NCBI GenBank assembly: GCA_020025305.1
Contig: JAHHSG010000018.1
Coordinates: forward strand, 1 to 45,012
Reading direction: 5' to 3'
Origin: Oscillospiraceae bacterium
GTDB taxonomy: Bacteria; Bacillota; Clostridia; Oscillospirales; Oscillospiraceae
DNA length: 45,012 nucleotides
Shown here: positions 23,910-31,732 of the stretch, in pieces
Position numbering within the stretch: the first letter of the stretch is position 1
Layout: each line of letters opens with the position of its first letter
Program-made: the position numbers and the translations under genes
The notes under the pieces: model-generated
Seen by the model: only the letters and a program-made list of their open reading frames with translations
Told to the model about the DNA's origin: nothing
Database searches by the model: none

Positions 23910-25019
23910 TTACACATTGAAGCGGAAATAGATCATATCACCATCGCGAACCACATATTCCTTCCCTTCGCTGCGCAGCAGCCCCTTCTCCTTGGCGGCG
24001 GCCACGCTGCCGCAGGCAATCATATCGGAGAAGTTGATGGTCTCGGCACGGATGAAGCCCCGCTCGATGTCGGAATGGATCTTTCCGGCCGCCTGCGGTG
24101 CCTTTGTTCCCTTGCGAATGGTCCAGGCCCGGCACTCGTCCTTACCGTAGGTCAGGAAAGAGATGAGCCCCAGCAGCTCATAGCTGCACTGGATCAGACG
24201 ATCCAAACCGGACTTCTCAATGCCCAGTTCCTCCAAGAACATGGCACGATCCTCTTCCTCCAGTTCGGCGATGTCCTGCTCCAGCTTGGCACAGATAGGC
24301 AGCACCTGTGCCCCCTCCTTCTCAGCCAGTTCCTTGACCATCGGGAAGTACTTGTTGCTGCTTTGATCGGCAAAACCTTCCTCATCCATATTGGCTGCGT
24401 AAATAATGGGTTTGAGACTCAAGAGATCCGCTGTATAAATCAGTTCCATCTCTTCGTCACTTCCCTCAAAAGTACGAGCGGACTTGCCTGCGTTCAGATG
24501 CTCGGCCAGCTTCCGAAACGTCTCGGCCTCCTTGAGGAATTTCTTATCGCCCTTGGCCGCCTTAGAAGCCTTGTCCACGCGACGGTTCACCATTTCCAGA
24601 TCCGCCATCACCAGCTCCAGATCAATGGTCTCGATGTCCCCCAGCGGGTCTACCGGTACGTTGGTGCCTGCGTCGGCCACCACATGCATGATATTCTCAT
24701 CATCAAAGCAGCGTACCACATGCACAATGGCATCGGTGCGGCGGATGTTCTCCAAGAACTTGTTGCCAAGACCTGCCCCTTGGCTGGCGCCCTTCACAAG
24801 GCCGGCAATATCCACAAACTCGATGACCGCCGGTGTCTTTTTGTCCGGCTCGTACATCTCAGCCAGTTTGTCCAGCCTCTCATCGGGAACAGCCACCACG
24901 CCTACGTTAGGCTCAATGGTGCAAAAGGGATAGTTGGCGCTTTCGGCGCCTGCATTAGTAATGGCATTAAAAAGGGTCGATTTGCCCACGTTGGGCAAAC
25001 CTACGATACCTAATTTCAT
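23910..25019 (-). CDS. ychF: Redox-regulated ATPase YchF (OBG family)
   Basis: A 369-residue P-loop protein that binds the ribosome and is linked to stress responses. The P-loop is GLPNVGKST (residues 7-15) and the G3 motif DIAGLVKGAS follows near residue 71. In place of the GTPase NKxD motif it has NMDE (near 210), which is the YchF-specific change that shifts preference to ATP. A helical hairpin insertion (about 130-190) and a C-terminal TGS domain (about 280-365) complete the fold. AAGGAGG lies 8 nt upstream of the ATG, and it has its own promoter. Confidence 0.96.
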   Translation of the reverse strand: MKLGIVGLPNVGKSTLFNAITNAGAESANYPFCTIEPNVGVVAVPDERLDKLAEMYEPDKKTPAVIEFVDIAGLVKGASQGAGLGNKFLENIRRTDAIVHVVRCFDDENIMHVVADAGTNVPVDPLGDIETIDLELVMADLEMVNRRVDKASKAAKGDKKFLKEAETFRKLAEHLNAGKSARTFEGSDEEMELIYTADLLSLKPIIYAANMDEEGFADQSSNKYFPMVKELAEKEGAQVLPICAKLEQDIAELEEEDRAMFLEELGIEKSGLDRLIQCSYELLGLISFLTYGKDECRAWTIRKGTKAPQAAGKIHSDIERGFIRAETINFSDMIACGSVAAAKEKGLLRSEGKEYVVRDGDMIYFRFNV

Positions 25020-25053
25020 AAAGGATGTCCTCCTTGTTCTATACTGAAAGCTT

Positions 25054-25082
25054 ATTTTACCATTTCATTCCCCAAAGCGCAA
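25054..25082 (-). promoter_or_regulatory. Sigma-A promoter for ychF
   Basis: Minus-strand TTGCGC (25077-25082) and TAAAAT (25054-25059) are 17 bp apart, 35 bp before the start codon. Confidence 0.6.
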
Positions 25083-25131
25083 GCCACAGCGCAAAAATCC
25101 CTCCGTTTTCTCCTGCGGCAGTGCCACTCTC

Positions 25132-25160
25132 TTGCGACTGTCTCTCCCGTATGATACAAT
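25132..25160 (+). promoter_or_regulatory. Sigma-A promoter for the nitroreductase-Sel1 unit
   Basis: TTGCGA (25132-25137) and TACAAT (25155-25160) are 17 bp apart, 35 bp before the ATG at 25196. It is divergent from the ychF promoter, with about 50 bp between the two -35 elements. Confidence 0.65.
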
Positions 25161-25195
25161 AGAACCATTATTAAGTATTCGGAGGAATTTTGTCT

Positions 25196-25741
25196 ATGAA
25201 TGCTAAAGATTGTATTCTGCAGCGGCGCAGTGTTCGCCGCTTCCTTCCCCAACCCATTGACCACCAGACCATTCGCGACATTGTGGATCTGGCTCGCTTT
25301 GCCCCGAGCTGGAAAAACAGCCAGATCGTTCACTATACCGTGATTGACAACAAGGAGCTGAAAGATCGCATTGCTCAGGACTATGTCCGCGGCTTCACTT
25401 TCAATACCAAAACCATTCTCCGGGCTGCTGCACTGGCTGTCATCAGCTACGACTCCGGGCGTTCCGGCCGCAATGACGATGGCACCAAGCAGAGTGAAGA
25501 CGCCGATAAGTGGGAAATGTTTGATGCCGGTGTGGCTACCCAAACTTTCTGCCTGGCGGCCCGCACTTTTGAAGTGGGCACCTGCATCATGGGCGTGGTC
25601 GACGAGGACGGAATTCATGAGTTGCTGGGGCTCCCCGAAAACCAAAAGGTGGGCTGCGTAGTGGCTATGGGCTATGCAGAGGAGTGGAAGGCCGCTCCGC
25701 CCCGCCACACCTGTGATGAACTCCTCAATTTTCGTTCATAG
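25196..25741 (+). CDS. Nitroreductase family FMN enzyme
   Basis: A 181-residue flavoprotein of the nitroreductase superfamily. The N-terminal RRSVRRFLPQP motif contacts the FMN phosphate, APSWKNSQ (about residues 36-43) lines the flavin, and GVATQTFCLAARTFEVGTC near 113-131 and the C-terminal GYAEEWK complete the pattern. Members reduce nitro-compounds, quinones or enones with NAD(P)H as a dimer; the physiological substrate is unknown. The ATG at 25196 is chosen because GGAGGA lies 9 nt upstream; a TTG two codons earlier is too close. It is followed after 11 bp by the Sel1-repeat gene. Confidence 0.88.
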   Translation: MNAKDCILQRRSVRRFLPQPIDHQTIRDIVDLARFAPSWKNSQIVHYTVIDNKELKDRIAQDYVRGFTFNTKTILRAAALAVISYDSGRSGRNDDGTKQSEDADKWEMFDAGVATQTFCLAARTFEVGTCIMGVVDEDGIHELLGLPENQKVGCVVAMGYAEEWKAAPPRHTCDELLNFRS

Positions 25742-25752
25742 GAAGATAGGCT

Positions 25753-28485
25753 ATGAGCGATTCTCCCAATCAAAACAGCCACCAGCCCTTCCCACAGGAC
25801 GTGGTGTTTTTCTCCCCGGAGATGCTCCGTCTGGCTGAGGTTCGAAACCGCCGCCGACAGGAACATCTGCAAGAGTGTGCCGCCGCAGCACAGGAAGGCG
25901 ATACACAGGCACAGGTAGAAATGGGGCTCAACTATCTCTACGGGCTCCGTGGCGTCCCACAGGACGCCGACAATGCTTTTTACTGGTTCAGCCAGACGGG
26001 GCCGGACGACCCTGTAGGTCTTTACTGGCTGGCTGTCTGCCACAACTCCGGCATCGGCACGCCCCAAGACCCTGCCAAGGCACTGGAACTCTACCGCAGC
26101 GCTGCGGAGATGGGCTATGCACCGGCGCAGTGCGATCTGGGCATTTTTTATGAAAACGGCATAGTGGTAGAACCCTCTATAGACACCGCCGCAGAGCTGT
26201 ACGCTGAAGCCGCCCAGCAGGGCTACGCCATGGCCCAGTGCAATCTGGGTGCTCTCTACTACTTTGGGAGCGGGGTGAAACAGGATTACGAACAGGCAGC
26301 GGAGTGGTTTGCCAAGGCCGCAGAGCAGCAGTTCCCCCGTGCACTGCATCTGCTTGGCTCTTGCTATGAATTTGGTACAGGCGTGGAGCAGAATGATTTC
26401 CGGGCCGCTGCTCTCTACCGTGCCGCAGCACAGAGCAGCTATCCCGACGCTCTTTGTTCACTGGGCGTTCTTTACCATCTGGGCCGCGGCGTGGAGCAGG
26501 ATGACAAACAGGCTTTCGCGCTCTTTACGCGTGCCACCGAAGCAGAGGATCTTCCCCGGGCATGGTTCTTTTTGGGGCAGTGCTATGACTTAGGCTTGGG
26601 CACTGAGAAGGACGCTTCACAGGCAGTGTATTGCTATGAAAAGGCGGGAGACAGTTTTCCTGCGGCCCTATTCCACTTAGGGCTCTGCTATACCTACGGC
26701 CATGGTGTCGCTCAAAACGAGGAACGAGGCGCTCAATGCTTTCAGCAAGCAGCTTCAGCCGGACATTTGGGTGCCATCACACATCTGGGACTCTGCTACG
26801 AGATAGGCAGCGGTGTGGCGCAGGATGTAACCCGTGCCGCCGAACTTTACCAAGAGGCCGCCAATGAGGGGGATGCAGCCGCCCAGTGCAACCTCGGTGT
26901 TCTCTACCGTGCCGGCATTGGTGTGGAGCAAAATGACGAAAAAGCGGTAGCGCTTTTCCGCCAAGCGGCGGAGCAGAACTGGGCCCGCGCCATTTTTCTC
27001 CTCGGTATCAGCTGCGAGGACGGTCGGGGCATAGCGCAAGACGACAAAGAAGCCGTTGTTTGCTATCAGCAAGCAGCCGACCTCAATTACCCTGATGGTA
27101 TATGTGCATTAGGTGTCATGTACCTCTTGGGGCACGGTGTGGAACAGGACGATCAGCAGGCTTTTGCGCTCTTTACGCGTGCCGCACAGATGGAACTTCC
27201 CCGTGCCTACTATTTATTGGGGCGCTGCTGCGACGATGGTCTGGGCACAGCGAAAAACCCGGAGCAAGCCCTCCACTGGTTCCGTCTTGCCGCTGAGGCG
27301 GATTATCCAGACGGCATCTATCATCTGGCGCTGTGCTATTACTTCGGCCACGGCGTAGAGCAGGATGACGAGAAGGCCATCGCCCTCTTCCGGCGAGGTG
27401 CCAAGCTCCACCACCCTGAATGCCTCTGCCGCCTTGGCCTGTGCTATGAGCTGGGCCGCGGCACCAGCGAGGATCTGTGCACCGCTGTAACCTGCTATCA
27501 GCAGGCAGCCGCACTGGATCTGGCTGCGGCGCAGTGCAATTTGGGCTGGATGTACCGCACCGGACGGGGTATAGAGCAAGACGATGCTCTGGCCTGTTTC
27601 TGGTTTGAAAAAGCCGCCGAACAGAACTATCCCCGGGCCCAGCATTTGCTGGCAATGTGCTGCGAAGGTGGGATTGGCACCAAAAAGGAACTTCCCCGGG
27701 CCATGCGTTTGTATGGTCTTGCGGCCCAGCAGGGCTATGCCGCCGCGCAGTATGTCTTAGGGCAGCACTACCAGTCCGGTACAGGTGTGGAGCAAAATAT
27801 CACATTTGCTATAAAACTCTACGAGCGTGCCGCGCAGCAGGATAACGATGATGCCCTGTTCGCACTGGGAAGCCTCTACTATACCGGACAAGAGGTCGAA
27901 CAGGACTACCCGAAGGCGCTGGAACTCTACGGCAGGGCATCAGAACTGGGCAACAGCGACGCCATGGTACGTGCCTCCTTCTGCTTTTTGCATGGTCTGG
28001 GCTGCCAGGCGGATGACGACGCCGCTTTCTCCCTGTGCCACAAGGCAGCTCTGCTGGACAACCCCACCGCCTGCAACAACCTGGGTTATTTCTATGAGAC
28101 AGGCCGAGGCTGTGAGAAAGACATGAAAAAGGCCTTCTTTTGGTTTCAAAAGGCGGCAGATTTGGGTCATCCCAATGCCTGCAAATCCTTGAGTGCCTGT
28201 CTTGAAAAAGGGATGGGCTGCAAAAAGGATTGGAAACTGGCGCAAGAGTATGCACGCCGTGCCGCTGCAGGTGGTGCTGATGATGTGCCGCTGCGCCGTC
28301 TGGTACGAAAACGGCTTGTGTGGACACTGCTCCTCTCCGCCTTTGCAATCCTATCAGCACTCTTTTGCATATTTCACGCCGCGGTTTTCCTCTTAATCAG
28401 CCGCAGTCCCCACTCTCTGGCGTTCGCCCTTATCTCCGGCTTTATCTGCTATACATCCTGCAAACAGGTTAGGCGTATACGCTGA
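25753..28485 (+). CDS. Giant Sel1-like repeat membrane protein
   Basis: A 910-residue protein made almost wholly of about 22 Sel1-like repeats of 36 residues (about residues 53-844), each of the form A-x3-LG-x2-Y-x2-G-x-GV-x-QD with a paired helix. The superhelix should bind proteins. The C-terminus has a basic stretch (RRLVRKR), a membrane helix (about 855-882), a short turn and a second helix (about 888-902), then KQVRRIR. By the positive-inside rule the repeat domain would face the cytoplasm. There is no signal peptide. The repeats show a higher order of six units. It starts 11 bp after the nitroreductase stop and ends at a strong terminator. Function unknown; scaffold or regulator of a membrane complex is plausible. 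Confidence 0.88.
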   Translation: MSDSPNQNSHQPFPQDVVFFSPEMLRLAEVRNRRRQEHLQECAAAAQEGDTQAQVEMGLNYLYGLRGVPQDADNAFYWFSQTGPDDPVGLYWLAVCHNSGIGTPQDPAKALELYRSAAEMGYAPAQCDLGIFYENGIVVEPSIDTAAELYAEAAQQGYAMAQCNLGALYYFGSGVKQDYEQAAEWFAKAAEQQFPRALHLLGSCYEFGTGVEQNDFRAAALYRAAAQSSYPDALCSLGVLYHLGRGVEQDDKQAFALFTRATEAEDLPRAWFFLGQCYDLGLGTEKDASQAVYCYEKAGDSFPAALFHLGLCYTYGHGVAQNEERGAQCFQQAASAGHLGAITHLGLCYEIGSGVAQDVTRAAELYQEAANEGDAAAQCNLGVLYRAGIGVEQNDEKAVALFRQAAEQNWARAIFLLGISCEDGRGIAQDDKEAVVCYQQAADLNYPDGICALGVMYLLGHGVEQDDQQAFALFTRAAQMELPRAYYLLGRCCDDGLGTAKNPEQALHWFRLAAEADYPDGIYHLALCYYFGHGVEQDDEKAIALFRRGAKLHHPECLCRLGLCYELGRGTSEDLCTAVTCYQQAAALDLAAAQCNLGWMYRTGRGIEQDDALACFWFEKAAEQNYPRAQHLLAMCCEGGIGTKKELPRAMRLYGLAAQQGYAAAQYVLGQHYQSGTGVEQNITFAIKLYERAAQQDNDDALFALGSLYYTGQEVEQDYPKALELYGRASELGNSDAMVRASFCFLHGLGCQADDDAAFSLCHKAALLDNPTACNNLGYFYETGRGCEKDMKKAFFWFQKAADLGHPNACKSLSACLEKGMGCKKDWKLAQEYARRAAAGGADDVPLRRLVRKRLVWTLLLSAFAILSALFCIFHAAVFLLISRSPHSLAFALISGFICYTSCKQVRRIR
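26227..27522 (+). repeat. 648-bp super-repeat inside the Sel1 gene (two copies)
   Basis: Repeats 4-9 (26227-26874) and 10-15 (26875-27522) match each other in order, offset by exactly 648 bp (216 codons, six 36-residue units). At the DNA level the segment at 26514-26535 recurs almost unchanged at 27162-27183, and GCCCAGTGCAA at 26233 recurs at 26881. Repeats 16-17 continue the register for part of a third copy. This indicates growth by duplication of a six-unit block. Confidence 0.75.
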
Positions 28486-28494
28486 AAAACCGCA

Positions 28495-28541
28495 AAAAAG
28501 TATCCTATTGCCAAGGAAAAACGGCAATAGGATACTTTTTA
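28495..28541. terminator. Bidirectional rho-independent terminator
   Basis: A perfect 13-bp stem (28500-28512 with 28523-28535) flanked by A-rich and T-rich runs separates the convergent Sel1 gene (+) and ECF S-component gene (-). Confidence 0.9.
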
Positions 28542-28544
28542 TTT

Positions 28545-29099
28545 TTATTGCATTCTTTTTTTAGTGTATCTGGCTGGAATCAGCTTGGCCTTTTCCAGTG
28601 CCACCACAACACTGGGGATCAGCAGCAGCTGAAGGAGGATACCGGGCAGTGCCGTTACAAAGTAACCGCCGGCCCACGCCGCCAATGTGACCTTACCGGG
28701 GGCAAAGAGCAGCGCCTTTGCAACACCCGCCACGATACGTCCGGCCACCATCGCTGTGGCAAGGCTGATGTAGAGGTCGGCGTAGAGATGCTTGGTCTTG
28801 ATCAAGTGCATCATCACGCCTGCCACCAAACCGTATACCGCCAGTTCCACCAACATGGGAGGCAGATAGGCCATCGGAGGCATCTGGGTGATGAGGGACG
28901 AGGCCAAAGGCCCCAGAAGTCCGCACAGCAGGCCAAAAGGCGCACCACAGATCAAACCGCACAACAGAACCGGGATGTGCATGGGGCAGTAGATACTGCC
29001 AGCATTGGGGATAGCATGGAACGCCATGGGCAGCACCACACACAGTGCCACACACGCCGCGGTAATGATGGCTCTTTTCACATAAGACAGTTTTCCCAT
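28545..29099 (-). CDS. ECF transporter S component, substrate unknown
   Basis: A 184-residue integral membrane protein with about five to six helices, the size and style of ECF substrate-binding subunits. A conserved-looking central region (PMHIPVLLCGLICG and later PMAYLPPMLVELAVYGLVAG) resembles unassigned S components of Firmicutes; I cannot tell whether it takes a vitamin, precursor or metal complex. The open frame reaches 29141, but AAAGGAG sits 8 nt before the ATG at 29099. It is the last gene of an A1-A2-T-S operon, so this ECF transporter is self-contained (group I), unlike the one at 7.4-10 kb. Confidence 0.82.
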   Translation of the reverse strand: MGKLSYVKRAIITAACVALCVVLPMAFHAIPNAGSIYCPMHIPVLLCGLICGAPFGLLCGLLGPLASSLITQMPPMAYLPPMLVELAVYGLVAGVMMHLIKTKHLYADLYISLATAMVAGRIVAGVAKALLFAPGKVTLAAWAGGYFVTALPGILLQLLLIPSVVVALEKAKLIPARYTKKRMQ

Positions 29100-29121
29100 A
29101 ATTTCTTCTCCTTTTGGTAAA

Positions 29122-29910
29122 TTAAAAAACAAAAATTGCAAACAAGCACAGCGTCATTCCTCCGCCGAGTCCAAGGAAATCCGCTTTTTGTAAATGCCGC
29201 TTTCGCAGGGGCAGCCGCCCTTTTTTCCGCACATAGCCCCGTGCTTCCATCGCACAGGCCAGTTCATCCGCCCTTTTAAAGGCAGACAAGAACACCGGCA
29301 GCACCAGCGGCAAAACACAGCCGGCCCGCTCTGAGAATTTTCTGCTGTAAAAGGGTGCCCCCCGTGCGGTTTGGGCCATCTTGATGGTATCGGCCTCCCG
29401 GAGGAACAACGGCACAAATTGGATGGCTACGCCCAAAATCATAGCCACATCCCGTACCGGTACACCGATCCACTGTAAGGGATAGAGAAGCGTCTCCATA
29501 GAACCGGTAATGGCTAGCGGCGTTGTAACAGCGGTGAAGATATTTCCTGCGGCCACTGCCAACAGCACCCGCACCACGGTCTTTGCGCCAAAGAGCAAGC
29601 CTTCCCTTGAAAAAGTGAAGATCCACCATGAAAAGAAAGCGTGCTCGGCATCAAAAAACGCAAAATTCATCAAGAACACCAGCAGAAAAAAGAAGCGCAT
29701 TTGCCAAATGCCGCCGAGCACAGTCCGCAAAGGCACCTTTCCCAGTCCTGCGCAAAGCAGCAATACGATACCCAGCAGGAAAAAGCCCCCTGCACGCCGG
29801 GTGACAATCACCGACGTGAGAAACAGCAGCAAAAACAGGAGCTTGCTGAGGCCGTCCATTCCGTGGAGGGGCGAATTCCGCTCCACATAGCCCATGCGGC
29901 AACTGCTCAT
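29122..29910 (-). CDS. ECF transporter transmembrane protein EcfT (second set)
   Basis: A 262-residue EcfT-like membrane protein. The two coupling motifs are in canonical form, TARGAPF near residue 184 and MEARGYVRKKGR near 226. Membrane helices occupy about residues 22-60, 70-90, 105-130 and 240-262. It overlaps the upstream ATPase gene by 4 bp (ATGA at 29907-29910), indicating coupled translation, and precedes the S-component gene by 22 bp. Sequence is clearly distinct from the EcfT at 7453-8259, so this is not a recent copy. Confidence 0.9.
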   Translation of the reverse strand: MSSCRMGYVERNSPLHGMDGLSKLLFLLLFLTSVIVTRRAGGFFLLGIVLLLCAGLGKVPLRTVLGGIWQMRFFFLLVFLMNFAFFDAEHAFFSWWIFTFSREGLLFGAKTVVRVLLAVAAGNIFTAVTTPLAITGSMETLLYPLQWIGVPVRDVAMILGVAIQFVPLFLREADTIKMAQTARGAPFYSRKFSERAGCVLPLVLPVFLSAFKRADELACAMEARGYVRKKGRLPLRKRHLQKADFLGLGGGMTLCLFAIFVF

Positions 29911-30749
29911 CTGCGCTCACCGCCTTGCAGTGCCGCCGCCACAGCGTTTACCAGCTGTGCTGGTGTGTAAATGATCTCATCGCCCAGTTTGCCGTTCTCC
30001 CGCAGCAGCGCTGCGGTTCTTCCCGCCGCCGTATTGCCCACGTGCAGTTCCTCTGCCAGGGCGGGGTCTGCAAAAAGCGCCGAAGGCGATCCGTCGAACG
30101 CTTTCTCCCCTCTTTGCAAAACCACTATTCGATCGGCGCAGGACGCTACAGCGTCCACACAATGGGAAATCATCAAAATAGTGACTCCCTGCTCCTTGAG
30201 CCGACAAAGCAGTTGCAGGAAATCCGCCCGTCCCACAGGGTCGAGGCCTGCCAAGGGCTCGTCAAAAATAAGGAGCTCCGGCTCTGTCACCAGAGCACCG
30301 GCAATGGCCACCCGGCGCTTTTCCCCGCCGGAGAGAGCAAAGGGAGATTGATCCTTAATTGCATCATAGGAAAAGCCCATCTGCTCCAACGCTTTTTGCA
30401 CACGCTCCTCCCGGCGATCCATACAGAACTGTTTCAAGGCGTAGCCCACATCTTCTTTCACGGTACGGGAAAAGAGCTGGTACTCCGGATTTTGAAAAAC
30501 AACGCCGATTTTCTTTCGCAGGGCGGTCCGATCCGCACCGCGGGCATGGATGTCCTGTCCGTCGAGACAGATTTGTCCCTCGGTGGGCTTTTCCAGACCT
30601 GCCATCAAGCGGATAAGCGTCGTCTTACCACTGCCTGTCTGCCCCATGATTCCCACCAACTCTCCTTTGGCAGCGCTAAGAGAGATATGATGCACGGAGC
30701 GGGTACCATCGTCATGCACGTAGGTTACATTTTTTACATCAATCCGCAT
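29907..30749 (-). CDS. ECF transporter ATPase, EcfA2-like (second set)
   Basis: A 280-residue ABC ATPase with Walker A GQTGSGKTT, Q-loop FQNPEYQLFS, signature LSGGEKRRVAIAG, Walker B LLIFDEPLAGLD and switch histidine in ISHCVDA. The NPEYQLF Q-loop assigns it to the A2-like partner. Its N-terminus overlaps the end of the upstream ATPase gene by 16 bp. It would form a heterodimer with that product and drive the EcfT-S pair encoded downstream. Confidence 0.9.
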   Translation of the reverse strand: MRIDVKNVTYVHDDGTRSVHHISLSAAKGELVGIMGQTGSGKTTLIRLMAGLEKPTEGQICLDGQDIHARGADRTALRKKIGVVFQNPEYQLFSRTVKEDVGYALKQFCMDRREERVQKALEQMGFSYDAIKDQSPFALSGGEKRRVAIAGALVTEPELLIFDEPLAGLDPVGRADFLQLLCRLKEQGVTILMISHCVDAVASCADRIVVLQRGEKAFDGSPSALFADPALAEELHVGNTAAGRTAALLRENGKLGDEIIYTPAQLVNAVAAALQGGERR

Positions 30750-31555
30750 AGTTCCTCCGCCAGTTCTTCCTCTGTCAAGGGGCAGCGGGGCAACACAATG
30801 CCCTGCGCTTTCAGCTGCTCGTACATCTCCACAGCAAAAGGCGGCAGCAGTCCCGCCTCTGCCAAAAGCACTTTGTCCGACAGCACCTGCCGAGGTGTGC
30901 CTTGCGCCAAAATTTGCCCTGCCTTCATGACCAGCACCCGATCCGCCAGCACCGCCTCCTCGGCGAAGTGCGTAATCATAAGTACGCTCACTCCTGCCTG
31001 CCGAAGCCGTTTCAGGTACTTGAGCACCTCCGCCTTCCCCTCCGGGTCAAGCATGGAGGTGGCCTCGTCAAAGATCACTATGCGGGGATGCAGCGCCATA
31101 ATGCCCGCCAGCGCCACGCGCTGCTTCTGACCGCCGGAGAGTGTATAGGGTGCGCGACGCGCGTACTCGGTCATGTCCACCGCCGCCAGTGCAGCGTGAA
31201 CCTCCCTTTCAATTTTCTCCTCCGGCACATCGTAGTTGCAGAGCCCGAAGGCCACATCCTCCTCCACCACGGACGAGACAAACTGATTGTCCGGATTTTG
31301 GAAAACAATGCCGCAATTGCGCCGCAGCTGGTGGTGGCACTGTTCGTCTGCCACATCCATCCCCAGCACGGTCAGCTCCCCGTCCTGCAGGGGCAAAAGG
31401 GCGTTCAATTCTTTTGCCAATGTGGATTTTCCGGAACCATTCGTACCCATCACGGCCACCAACTCTCCCTGCTCCACAGAAAAAGTCACCTCTTGCAGTG
31501 CCGGGGGCAGGTCGTCATCATAGGAAAAAGTCACTTTCCGTGCTGCAATATCCAT
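30734..31555 (-). CDS. ECF transporter ATPase, EcfA1-like (second set)
   Basis: A 273-residue ABC ATPase with Walker A GTNGSGKST, Q-loop FQNPDNQFV, signature LSGGQKQRVALAG, Walker B IVIFDEATSMLD and switch motif ITHFAEEA. The NPDNQ Q-loop marks the A1-like partner. The open frame continues to 31636, but that extension runs through the leader terminator; the ATG at 31555 fits the family N-terminus and follows an AAGGGGG ribosome binding site. It is the first gene of the operon and lies 3' of a structured leader RNA. Confidence 0.9.
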   Translation of the reverse strand: MDIAARKVTFSYDDDLPPALQEVTFSVEQGELVAVMGTNGSGKSTLAKELNALLPLQDGELTVLGMDVADEQCHHQLRRNCGIVFQNPDNQFVSSVVEEDVAFGLCNYDVPEEKIEREVHAALAAVDMTEYARRAPYTLSGGQKQRVALAGIMALHPRIVIFDEATSMLDPEGKAEVLKYLKRLRQAGVSVLMITHFAEEAVLADRVLVMKAGQILAQGTPRQVLSDKVLLAEAGLLPPFAVEMYEQLKAQGIVLPRCPLTEEELAEELCGLM

Positions 31556-31576
31556 CCTGTGCCCCCTTCTTTTTGC

Positions 31577-31697
31577 AAAAAAAGGCTGCCATAGCCGCAA
31601 AACGGTTATGGTAGCCTTCATGACTATTCTTGACAAGCGATATGCATCTGAGGAACGGCAGCTTCAGCCGCCTGATGCCGGGTCTTCCCGACGATTT
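31577..31697 (-). ncRNA. Structured leader with terminator before the ECF operon; candidate riboswitch
   Basis: The predicted transcript starts near 31697 on the minus strand. Three stems precede a terminator: P1 CGGG/CCCG (31687-31690 with 31679-31682), P2 GCAUC/GAUGC (31674-31678 with 31644-31648), and P3 inside P2, GGCGGC/GCUGCC with a UGAA loop (31667-31672 with 31657-31662). UUCC in the P2 internal strand could pair with GGAA at the P1 loop as a pseudoknot. The terminator stem (31603-31616 with 31584-31597, 12 of 14 pairs) is followed by seven U residues (31577-31583). It matches no riboswitch class I can recall (TPP, FMN, cobalamin, THF, preQ1, ZTP, NiCo), so the ligand is unknown. Confidence 0.6.
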
Positions 31698-31703
31698 CGA
31701 TTT

Positions 31704-31732
31704 ATTATAGCATAGAGGAGCCTCTATTGCAA
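31704..31732 (-). promoter_or_regulatory. Sigma-A promoter for the second ECF operon, with a dyad in the spacer
   Basis: Minus-strand TTGCAA (31727-31732) and consensus TATAAT (31704-31709) are 17 bp apart. The spacer holds a perfect 7-bp inverted repeat, ATAGAGG and CCTCTAT separated by 2 bp (31712-31727). The promoter is embedded in the last codons of the DUF3842 gene, whose stop codon lies in the -10 element. Confidence 0.7.

Noticed and set aside
25052..25708. 218-residue open frame antisense to the nitroreductase
   Set aside because: It overlaps both divergent promoters and the motif-complete nitroreductase gene.
26227..27522. Repeats in the Sel1 gene considered as a CRISPR-like or mobile repeat
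   Set aside because: The repeats are in frame, diverged, 108 bp per unit and encode Sel1 motifs, so they are protein repeats.
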